The translations under genes were made by a program, and so were the position numbers. The notes under the pieces are model-generated. The model ran no database searches and was not told the origin of the DNA. It saw only the letters and a list, made by a program, of their open reading frames with translations. A DNA stretch of 64,000 nt from Podocnemis expansa (lineage: Eukaryota > Chordata > Testudines > Podocnemididae): assembly GCA_007922195.1 (NCBI GenBank), contig ML681981.1, positions 15,995,089-16,059,088 of the forward strand, written 5' to 3'. Numbering within the stretch: the first letter of the stretch is position 1; every line of letters begins with the position of its first letter. Shown here piece after piece: positions 55,230-64,000 of the stretch.

Positions 55230-57300
55230 AGAATCCTAGGCTTCAAAAACTGCATCTTCTTCCCTAGATTCTTCTCCATCAGTGATGGGCACCAATGCCA
55301 TCTCTGTTGTCTGTCTGAGACACACATTTCTGTAAAGTTCAGTATTTGTCTCTCATTTCCACCAAGATATCCGAAACCTGTTAGCTTCACTTTAGGAAAT
55401 TCTTGGTGGAGAAAGTGCTGAGGCCCCCCTCTGATCTGGGCCAAGGAAATCCCCCTGTTCTCCAGCCTCTATAAATAATCATAAGCTTAAGAGCGGAGTC
55501 TTCTGTTTCTAAACCCAAGACCTCTTTCTTCAGGGCTTCATAGGAGAGTAAGGGGCATTGTCATGCTTGCAAAGATCAACCACTGCCAAGGATTGTCCAT
55601 AAAAGATGCACTACTTTGCTGAGGTCAAGTGAGTCTTCACCTGCACATACTAAGGCAGTGGTTTTCAAACCATGGGCTGGGACCCAGGGCTGGGTCGAAA
55701 CATCCCCAGCTACCTCCACCACGAGACTAGAATGCATTGCTCAAAGATGTAAGTGTTGGGTCACTGCATAAATGATCTTTGGATTCCAAGGGAAAAAGGT
55801 TTGAAAACCACTGCCCTAAGGATTTAGCTATGCTAAAAAATCTCAAACTGGAGGGTGAAGTACAAAGAAAGAAGGATTTGCCAGTCCACCTAGGTGTGTG
55901 AATCCAGACTGTTCTCAGTACCAGCTCATCTGCCCAAGAAATGCATCACCTGCACGGACACTCCACCACTGTTGGTGCCGATTATCAGAGAGCCCTCTGC
56001 ACATCAGGATGTAGAGACATCTGCATGACAGCAGAGGATGTATTCTCCCTTCCCTGTAGTTCCATCCTCTTTTCTGTTCAGGCCTTCCTGAGGGACATTG
56101 GTACATGGAGAGATTCTATTTCAGTGTCCCGGGAACAACCACACTTAAACAATCAGGAAGGATTGCTCAGGTACTAATGTCTCTGCCAGTCCAATAAGAG
56201 CAGTCTGATGAGCTGACCCCTCCTTTTTCCCCATGGAGAAAATCAAGCCCAGACACATGATCCAGGACTTAAGGTTAGTAGTCTCATAGATGTGACCTCC
56301 CCAGGAACTAATGGCACTTAATGCCATAGGGTTCCCTTAAAACAGTTGGTCCCTCCTTCTGGCATTACTGGGGACTTCAGGATCCCTTGCAGCATATTCC
56401 CAGGACTTGTGAAGAATCTTTCCATTGTTCTCCTTCTCCCCAGTAACTAGATCTGCTGTTTCTGAGGAGATGTCAGAGTGGAACTGCAGGTACTGATGGT
56501 TCTAACAGGAATGTCCTCCTCTCCCCTGAGGAGGCCATCTCTCCTTTTTCCCTCTCCTGACTGGATGGCCATAGGTAAAACCAGGACTTGTTGCGAAGAG
56601 TGTCTAATGATCTTTAGATTCTTCTGAAGGAAGACCACCATCCACAGCACCAACTGCTGAATACTTGGCAGCCCCAGGGCCCAAGTGAGGTGACTCTCCT
56701 AGTTAATAAGGCCATACTGGGATTGGTGAGATCATTTTGGCACCACCAAGCATCCTGCACCCCCTACATCCTGGAAGATAAGGGACACTATTTTGTTCAG
56801 CAAAGAGCTGAGTTTTTGTTCTTCCATCCTGCCTTCAACTTCTTGGTGGTACAGGCTGCTGTGGAAATATTTAGGTTACAGTGCCTCAAGACCATTCTGG
56901 CAGACAAGGGTTCTGAGCGATTGGGCCTTCTGAGGAGAAAAGTCTTCTCTGCAGGCTTGCAGTTCCACATTGCCAATTACCAGGCTCTGTTAGCTAAGTA
57001 CAACTTCAGCTGCTGTTCTGTGCTATTATACTTTCAGGACACACTTTATTTGAAGATGGAGCCCAGTTCCTCTTCCTTCTAAAGGAGGATATGTTGGTGG
57101 CAAAAACAGTCCTTAAGTTTGCAGTTGATGCAATAGATAGAACATCCAAGAGGTTAGCCACTATTATTATGAGAAGGGAATTTTCTTGGTTGTGATGCTC
57201 AGACTTTCCCAGGGATGTGCAGAATACTATTCAGGACCCTCCTTTTGAGTCCAAACTTTTTAATCAGAAAACAAATGACACTTCATTCATTAAAAGACTT
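55230..57300 (+). pseudogene. DIRS gag remnants in the old element
   Basis: 55230-55360 encodes 'SISDGHQCHLCCLSETHI' and SICLSF, a decayed zinc knuckle parallel to PISDSHSLCLKCLGDGH at 9581. 56690-57082 encodes 'AEFLFFHPAFNFLVVQAA', 'GSERLGLLRRKVFSAGLQFH' and IANYQALLAKY, the DIRS gag helix region. Near 57235 'DPPFESKLFNQKTND' is the gag C-terminus. Frames differ and stops intervene. Confidence 0.65.
55656..55813. mobile_element. hAT-like MITE, 158 bp, nested in the old DIRS element
   Basis: Ends 'cagtggttttcaaacc' and 'ggtttgaaaaccactg' are perfect 16-bp inverted complements. Flanking 8-mers tactaagg and ccctaagg match at six of eight. No coding content. Confidence 0.88.
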
Positions 57301-57414
57301 GAGGTCTACCATCTGCTCTGTTGGGAATGTGAACACTAGTCCCAGGCAGGAAACACCAGAGGAGACCTATAAACTATGATCACTTCCTCCTCATGCTTCC
57401 TACTCCTCCTATTC

Positions 57415-57676
57415 CAGGAGTCAGCAATTTAAACAAGAGCCATGTTTTAAAATTCCTTCAACCAAGTGTTTTGAAAGCTGCAATGGGTGTAGCCTCCTTC
57501 CAGGCAGGGCTGGGCTGGCTACAGGACCTCCAGTGTGGGGAAGGAGGAGCTGGGCCTGGAGGAAGCGGGAAGCCTGGAACCAGCAGCAGGCCCACTGGTA
57601 AGGGAGAGGGGCAGAGCCACAAGGGGACAACTAAAGAGCTGCATGAGGTTCTGGAGCCACAGGTTATAGACCACTG
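57415..57676. mobile_element. hAT-like MITE, 262 bp, nested in the old DIRS element
   Basis: Begins 'caggagtcagcaatttaaac' and ends 'ggttatagaccactg'. The right terminal region 'ctgcatgaggttctggagcc' is one I associate with a turtle hAT family. Flanking 8-mers tcctattc (57407-57414) and tcctcctc (57677-57684) match at six of eight. Confidence 0.65.
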
Positions 57677-57739
57677 TCCTCCTCATATGCTCCCTCCAAA
57701 TCCAAGTGATATTGTAAAATATCACTAGTGCTCTACAAG

Positions 57740-58590
57740 GAGGAGCAAGTCATCTCTTGATTAGTCTGGCAGCAGTTAAATCTGGAACTGGTACATCCAT
57801 TACAAAACCATTGCCCAGGCAGCATTTCTCCCAGTATTCACAACTTAGCAGAAAACCCTAGCAGAAATTTCTTGGTGGACCACAACTAGAAAATCCACAA
57901 CACTGTTCTGATGGACGTATTCGTGCAGTGGGGCATACCTCTATGAAAGGTTTTGTATCCCAAATTGCAAGTAACTCTCCGCTATGTTGCTCAAGGGGAG
58001 CTATAAACCATGACTCCCAAGGCAATGTGCTGCTGCTATGGATGAACGGTTTCAGATATCCTATTCCCGTACTTCCATAGGTGCTAAGAAATATACATTG
58101 TGACGAGGCCAGGTTCATTCTTCTAGCACCTTAGTAACCCAGACAGTTTTGTTTCCCAGAGCTTCTGGTGATGGCAGCCTCCTCTTCAGTCAAGATCCAT
58201 CCCTTCCAGGACAGGGTATCTTTTCATCTCCATCTTAAATTTCTCTTTAAGGTCATCTCCAGATTTCACATCAATTGGGTATTCATTTACCTATCATTTT
58301 TCTGAAATCCCTTGCTTATTCTGAAAAAACTTCACTCCTTCAGTGTCCAGTGTATGCTGGCTTTGTACCTGCAAAGAACCAAACCAGTTAGAAGGTTATC
58401 CCGAGTTCAAGCCATATTCTCCCAAGGAACTTCTGAGTGAATTTCTCACTGTGTCATCAAATATGATTAGCTAGCTCAGACCACTCTGTATCATCCCTGC
58501 AGGAAGTCACAATACAGGACATATGCATAGCAGTCACCTGGAGTACCATACAGAGATGTGCTAGACATTATGCCTTAGTCTAGACTTTTG
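57740..58590 (+). pseudogene. DIRS RNase H/recombinase remnants in the old element
   Basis: 'LVWQQLNLELVHPLQNHCPG' near 57765, then 'HNTVLMDVFVQWGIPLYERF' near 57895-57955 and 'FRYPIPVLP' with 'HCDEARFILLAP'-like sequence near 58045-58130 are the RNase H to recombinase linker. 'SFSVQCMLALYLQRTKPVRR' near 58335-58395 and a worn arm near 58545 ('DICIAVTWSTIQRCARHYA') come from the recombinase C-terminus, including the HY end. Confidence 0.6.
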
Positions 58591-58690
58591 CTGTGTTTGC
58601 AGCAGTGGGATCTGCAGTACTGCAAGTATCTTGCTCTTGCCACCAAACTAAGCAGTGCATGCCAGTCACCCACATGTGGACTACATATAG

Positions 58691-58846
58691 CAGGGGTGGA
58701 CAAAATTGGCTAACAACTAGGCACCAGCAATTTTACTTTTGGTTGCCAGAGTGCACTTCTCCATTACATTACTGCAGTGGAACTAGGCAACAAGCTACTA
58801 AAACTGTTCACCATAGTGACCAGCAACATAGATTTGTTGAGGCCTG
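58691..58846 (+). mobile_element. hAT-like MITE, family II, 156 bp
   Basis: Begins 'caggggtggacaaaattgg' and ends 'gttgaggcctg'. Duplications acatatag (58683-58690) and acatctag (58847-58854) match at seven of eight. Shares the interior 'ccagcaattttacttttggt' and 'tgccagag' with the inverted copy at 46720-46933. Confidence 0.85.
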
Positions 58847-59812
58847 ACATCTAGGGACCAGCACTTGAAGAAAAATGAGGATTGCTTACTGTTACTGCAA
58901 GTTCTTTGAGATATGTAATTCCTATCTGTATTCCACTACCTGCCCTTCGTCCCTTCTGCTTCAAATCTCTTTGGAGAGGATGGATGGTGGACTGATACTG
59001 ACACTTACATTGTCACTCAGAAACAGAAAGAGATCTACTGTGCATATGCAGGCCAACGGATGCTTCTTGTTATAATGTTCAGACTTGAGTACATGGCACT
59101 CAGGCATACCCATGTGGAATACAGATACGAACACCACATCTTTCAGTATGTAACCTCCATTTGTCATTGGTTGGAGGATTTAGCTTTATAATACTTATAT
59201 TTCTGAAATCTCTTGATGCTGTGGATTGCAGATTCTCTTTCATGAGTTTTCTGCATTTTTAATGGATATTAATAAATCTAATGTGATTGCTTCTTTTGGA
59301 AGATCATTCCTGTTCGTAGATGCAGAAATACTCTGCTCAGATTAAAGGAATTCTGCCTCTTTGGCTAGTTATCTGTGTTAGTTTTGAAAATATTAGCTGC
59401 TTTACTTAAAACAGGCCCTTTGCAGTTAACACGTTACATCTTCAACTGAAAGAAATTTCTATTAATCTTGTAATAAAAATGTTTTAATTTTTGCCGCCTT
59501 GTTTAATACAAATTTAATTTCAGATTATAATGCTAATATAAATTTTATCATCTGGAAAAAATTCTTTCCTGTCTTTAATATTATTATGGGTGTTTGCACA
59601 AATACTCAGTGTCTAGATTTAAACTAAAAGGCAGGAATTCTGGGTTTATTCTGAGTTCTGCCACTGTGTTACTGTGCAATCTTAATTGCATTCTGTGCCT
59701 GTTTTGCACCTGTAAAATGGGTGATATCTTTTATTTACTATTATTTGTAAAGTTCTTTAATAGTTTTAAACAAAAGGTGATATGGATCCATACAGCAGTA
59801 TTAAAAGTACTG

Positions 59813-60029
59813 CTAAAACAACAGGAGTCCTGTGGCACCTTCTAAACTAAGATTTCTTCGGTCATAGGCTTTTGTGGGCTCCAACCCACTTTGTCAGATG
59901 CAAATAGGTTGACGGAGTGGGTTGGAGCCCACAAAAGCTTATGCCTGAAGAAATCTGTTAGTTTAGAAGGTGCCATGGGACTATTGTTGTTTTTGCTGTA
60001 CACAGACTAACATAGCTACCTCTCTGGAA
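59813..60029 (-). mobile_element. Foldback short retroposon, copy 11 (217 bp)
   Basis: Left arm 'acaggagtcctgtggcacct' and 'ggcttttgtgggctccaacc'; right arm 'ggttggagcccacaaaagct', 'aaggtgccatgggactattg' and head 'agactaacatagctacc'. 13-bp direct repeats with one mismatch: attaaaagtactg (59800-59812) and attaaaattactg (60030-60042). It lies 117 bp upstream of the second SGMS1 coding exon. Confidence 0.88.
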
Positions 60030-60146
60030 ATTAAAATTACTGAGCTTGAATTAGCACCATGATATTCTAGACTGTTGCCTTTCATGTTTTTAAACAACCC
60101 CTATAGAATTTGATTGCTTTGAATGACACTTTCTCCCTGTCTACAG

Positions 60147-60264
60147 GTCTATTATCAGCAGAAGATTTTTCTGCATAGTTGGCACGCTATACCTATATCG
60201 GTGTATTACAATGTACGTAACTACACTCCCAGTACCCGGCATGCATTTCAACTGTTCTCCAAAA
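60147..60264 (+). CDS. SGMS1: SGMS1, second coding exon
   Basis: 118 nt: the last base of codon 208 and residues 209-247. The acceptor is 'ctgtctacag' ending 60146 and the donor is gtaagt at 60265, phase 0. It encodes membrane span 3 (about residues 213-235). It also carries the complete SMS-family D2 motif, R-R-x8-Y-x2-R-x6-T, starting at residues 213-214 ([10 protein letters not shown], then YLYR, then CITMYVT). It ends with [12 protein letters not shown], identical to the mammalian protein as I remember it. Catalytic motifs D3 and D4, with the His/His/Asp triad, must be in exons to the right. Together with 43547-44169 this gives 247 of about 413 residues. Confidence 0.97.
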
Positions 60265-63200
60265 GTAAGTTTTCCTCTCTCTAGTTCCATTTCGTAGCTT
60301 GTATTCTTTTTCCTTACTCCATGCTCCCCGGGGCCCTTTATAATGATGAACAGCCCTTTGCAGTTTGTCTTATAAGTTGAAAGAGCAGAGGCTTTTCAAA
60401 TCAGAAATGTAGAAGTGGATTCCAGATAGCATTAAGAAGGATAAATTCCACCAGGGAACATGACCTGTAGCAAAGAAACAATACACTGGAAGGGAAGTGC
60501 AGTTTAATAAGTTGTTGAACTGATTAGAAACGTAACATTTCAGGTCAGTTAAAATGAATACTCTGATTTGTATTGAACTGACCCAAAGAGAAATATGTTG
60601 GTTTCATTTTCCTTGTAGAAAATCAGATGTTCTTGGGAAAAATGGACATTTCCCAACAACATCATTTGATTTTGTGGACAATAAATTTTTCTTAATGATT
60701 TCTGATTGCTAGTTCCCAACCAGCTCTATGTACAGTACTCCTAAATTTACAGGAATCACCTTTCCTAATATAAGCATCTTTGTATGGGTATAATTGCATC
60801 TGCACTGGATGGGGTGGAATTATACTGTGTTACTTCACTCTAGAAGTTTCAAACCAATGTAATTTAAGCAGTACAAAAACTGTAGGCAAATAGTGCTGGT
60901 TTGTTCTCTCCACATTATTCCTGTCCCTAGCTAGCCTGGATGTAAATTATAGTAATTATTAAGCTAGAGAGAAATAATGCAGTCACCCTATTTGAAACCT
61001 CCCCCATTCAAGCACTCTGACTTCTTCCACATTTTTCTGCACTGGTAAAGCATCACTTATGAAGCAGAATTAGTTCAGAGGACATGTTAAAAATCAAACA
61101 CCCCAGTACCTGGTTGACATTGGTATTTTCACTGTCCTATTTATTGATAGAGCTGTGCTGAGGAAGAAGTGTGCCTATTTGTTCTTAAATTAGACAAACC
61201 CAAAGTGTTTGGTTTTCAAGAGAAAAATGTTCCAGTGAGTATACTGTTAGGTGGTGGAAATTAGGACTGCTTCTTTGATGGAGAGTTTGCCAAACCATAT
61301 ATGGCTGCTTGGAGAAACAAGTCTTTGTGAACTGAGGGATGGGTGGGGGCATGAGAAGGAGAAATCAACACCAGTCAGATAAATAGCAAGCCTAAGAAAT
61401 ACAGAAACCAGGTACTGTAGCTCTAAACTTGAGTAAATCTCTCATTTCTGAAAAGGAGCATTCTATATTTTGACATAAATTAGACAGGTTTGCCAACGTT
61501 TTAAATGACCTTTGTAATAAAGGCTAACCTATGTGGTACTGCAGAGTATTTTAATATTTTGATTAGCTTCTCTTCATCTTACTTTAGGACTTCCTAGTAA
61601 AACATAGTACATTTTCAGTCCCAAAAATAACTTATCTCTTCACTGTGTACATTGAGAGATAAGATGAGGTGTTTGAGAACATTCTAGGCTTTTCTGAATA
61701 ATGCATCAAGTGTTTTATAATCAACATGAAAGATACTAAACAGATCTTTAACATTGGAACTATTTGTAAAGTACAATTCATACCTTCTGTTGAGTTTTAA
61801 AAATAAGAATACGCTGAACTATAAATAAAGGAGTATCCTTCTTCAAAAGATGAACATATTCAATAGCTACTGATTTGAGTGGTGCATATTTTTTTAATTA
61901 TTAAATGATTACCATGGTTACATTAAAGGATGATGAACATCTTTAAAAATTAAATTAAGATCAAGCATGAAAAAGTAGCAGGTTACAACACTCATCAGTT
62001 AGATCTTAACTGATTAATACACTAATCCATTAGAACCTAGGTTTCTGAGTGATTTGTGGATATGCAGTGCATTCTTTTCTTGGAGTCAAAAAAGGAGCTA
62101 ATGTGTTCCATTATGCTGTGTAAAAATTCTCTTATTTCTGTTAGTAGCCTTTTTTGAATGAATGCAAATATTTGAGTGACTCTGGTATGAGCAGCCCAGG
62201 CAGTTTCTTAAGAACGCTTGATTAAAATAGTCAGTGATTTTCAGAGAGGGATTTGAAGCTTCGCATGCAGATTTTTTAAGAAAAATTTCTTTGCCATCTG
62301 GTGCATTCTGAAGGCAAATAAAAAGCATTCTTACATTGTATCTTTGAACTGAAGTCATCTATTGCATAGATAGTTTAAACACCAAGAGGAAAAGATAAAC
62401 CCTACCAAGCCAGATGTGTGGCCCACCTGGCCCTCCCACCTACTGTTTGAATTGAAGTAAATTAAGTTTTGTATGCACACACATTTGTAGCTTCTTTGTG
62501 GATTACATTAGTTGAATTTCTTTCAAAATGAAAAGTGGAGGCTAGTATTTTGAAGCTTCTTAGATTTTCCAGTTGAACTGCCTGTGGTTTGCTGGCAGTG
62601 AAACCCACTCCAGTGAGCCAGAGAAGGCTTGTCAGACTGCCAGTGCTGGAAGGAAAGGGAAGCATAGTCCTAGGACCAATGTGAAATATGGATACTCCAG
62701 TGCATCCATGTGTTCCAAGGAGTGTAGGTAGACAGAGGTCAGCAATAGGGATCATGAGGAGAAGAGGGGTCTAACTGTAACAGATGGGCAGGGATCATCC
62801 CCATCCCTCTCATTAATAACTCCTCGTGTGTGGGATGGAATACAGGCTTTCCATTACAGTGAGCTAGGTAAAGCTTGTGGGAGATAGCAGCAAACCTTTT
62901 GAGAACCAGAGCTGCTTCAAAGGTAAGAAAAGCCTGCACACACTTTTTTTTTTACGCCTCAGACTTGGGGCAAGGAGGCACCATAATGCAGAACCTTAAT
63001 TCCAAACGTGTACTTCTCACATGAAAGAAGAACACGTCGTACGTGTTTCCATTTACATTTGCTGTAAATGTAAATTACAGTGTTACTGAAAAAGGTTGAG
63101 CTTTCATTACAGTGTGAGTTAGATGAATTTGTTGAGTCTCTTATGTGTTGGCATCCTTTGGAGGTGTGAAGTATATTTTAATGTTATGACTCGATGTTAA

Positions 63201-63483
63201 AGAATTATAAACAAGTTTTCCAGAACTTGTAAATTCTTTTGTTTTGTAGATTTGTGTGGCTATGTTTTCCTCTTACCAATTCTAACTGGTTTTTAATTAG
63301 CTTTTGCTAATTAAATGAATGTGTCTAGTTAGCATTAGTGCTTCAGTAGTCATCTTTCTATTTAATAAACTTTTAAAAAACAGCACTGTGGCACCCTCAC
63401 TTTCATCTTTTACCTTCTTTCCTGTCTTTGACATCACATTTTTGCTTCATAATGTAGTTATTGGTGTTGGCTTCTATTATTCA
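60265..63483 (+). other. Next SGMS1 intron (incomplete), no other feature recognised up to the repeats
   Basis: Starts 'gtaagttttcc'. AT-rich sequence with only short frames. The next exon (expected to encode LFGDWE-type sequence in this family) was not found in the window, so the intron exceeds 3.7 kb. Confidence 0.8.
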
Positions 63484-63690
63484 AGGAGTCCTGTGGCACA
63501 CAAAGACTAACACATTTATTTATTGCATGAGCTTTCATGGGAGAAAATCCCACTTCATCAAATGCTTTCAAGATGGGGGATCTTACAGAATGGGAGGAAA
63601 ATAAATGCAGGGGAGTGTAAGTCATGGGATGATTTCACACTGTAACACTAAATCGAAGCAGTTGTTAAGATTCAAACACGGGGAAACAGC
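63484..63690. mobile_element. Foldback short retroposon, copy 12 (left half)
   Basis: 'caaggagtcctgtggcacac', 'gcatgagctttcatgggag' and 'aatcccacttcatcaaatgc', then 'tttcaagatgggggatctta' as in copy 5. The right arm and head are absent, so the right limit is approximate. Confidence 0.65.
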
Positions 63691-63698
63691 ACATAGAG

Positions 63699-63886
63699 CA
63701 GGCTTCTCAAACTCAAATCACCACGAGGGCTGCATGAGGGTTAGTACAGTAGCCCGAGGGCTGCACCACTGAAAGCTTGCCATACAATGATATTGCAGAT
63801 ATCGGTAACAATTGTGTCCTTGTGGGCCACGGGAAATAGCCTTAGGGTCTGCATGTGGTCCACAGGCCGCTTGTTTGAGACCCCTG
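63699..63886 (-). mobile_element. hAT-like MITE, family I, inverted copy
   Basis: Begins 'caggcttctcaaactc' and ends 'cttgtttgagacccctg'. The reverse complement shares 'gttaccgatatctgcaatat' and the 'ggctgca'-type interior with the other family I copies. Flanking acatagag and atgtagtg match at five of eight, an old duplication. Confidence 0.8.
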
Positions 63887-64000
63887 ATGTAGTGGAAGGT
63901 GAGGTCAGATCACCTGCTGTAATGGGAAAAGAATCCATCAGAAATCACAACTTTCAAAAACCAGTAGCTGAGCGCTTCAGTCTTCCTTATCACTCTGATT

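Larger units (their letters stand above)
54950..59150 (+). mobile_element. Old DIRS-like element with three nested hAT MITEs
   Basis: Collinear + strand remains: zinc-knuckle gag segment near 55230-55360, gag core at 56690-57082, gag end near 57230-57300, RNase H/linker region at 57740-58140, recombinase traces at 58300-58590, then a terminus near 58870-59000 containing 'ttctttgagatatgtaattc' and 'ctgtattccactacctgccc'. No frame is intact. Three hAT MITEs (55656, 57415, 58691) inserted afterwards. No clear reverse transcriptase is seen between gag and RNase H, so that part is deleted. Outer limits are approximate. Confidence 0.65.
44170..60146 (+). other. SGMS1 intron, 15,977 bp
   Basis: Begins 'gtaagtac' and ends 'ccctgtctacag'. 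Codon 208 (Lys) is split aa/g across it, so the frame is kept. Filled mainly with transposons, listed separately. Stretches 44170-44658, 46366-46719, 47238-47460, 49050-49634, 51080-52374 and 59170-59799 hold nothing that I recognise. Confidence 0.95.

Noticed and set aside
1..64000. A novel multi-gene system
   Set aside because: Every longer coding signal is either SGMS1 or a recognisable transposon; no clustered unknown genes were found.

Overview
This is vertebrate nuclear DNA. It is AT-rich, gene-poor and dense in transposable elements. One protein-coding gene is certain: two coding exons of SGMS1 (sphingomyelin synthase 1) on the + strand, at 43317-44169 (5' UTR end, start codon, SAM domain, first two membrane spans) and 60147-60264 (third span), separated by a 15,977-bp intron with GT/AG ends and matching phase. 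The catalytic C-terminal exons lie beyond the right edge. The left 43 kb has no other recognisable exon; it is either intergenic or inside a large 5'-UTR intron of SGMS1.

The repeat content points to a sauropsid, most likely a turtle: CR1 LINEs ending in an ATTCTATG-type tail, several DIRS-like tyrosine-recombinase retrotransposons, many short hAT-type elements with 8-bp target duplications, and a very common foldback short retroposon carrying TGTGGCAC arms. The species call is inference.

Layout: 1-285 is the 3' end of a LINE. 286-9225 is mostly featureless, with two foldback retroposons and a locally duplicated segment, one copy of which received a 650-bp hAT element. 9226-17525 is a degenerate DIRS element (gag, RT, RNase H, recombinase, inverted ends) split by a CR1 copy at 10604-12999. 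22056-27114 and 31685-36693 are two related GC-rich DIRS-like elements on the minus strand, with a gag but no polymerase or recombinase that I can recognise. 40890-41770 is a CR1 tail containing a 118-bp copy of the SGMS1 exon. The SGMS1 intron holds a second CR1, hAT elements, remnants of two more DIRS elements, a 414-bp solo LTR with perfect 4-bp duplications, and an old LINE.

The most unusual observation is the SGMS1 exon fragment inside the CR1 tail about 2.5 kb upstream of its source. Next are the foldback retroposon family, which has LINE-like 9-14 bp duplications on a hairpin body, and the shared nested-hairpin termini of the DIRS elements. I see no operon-like or defence-like system, CRISPR array, or functional RNA gene.
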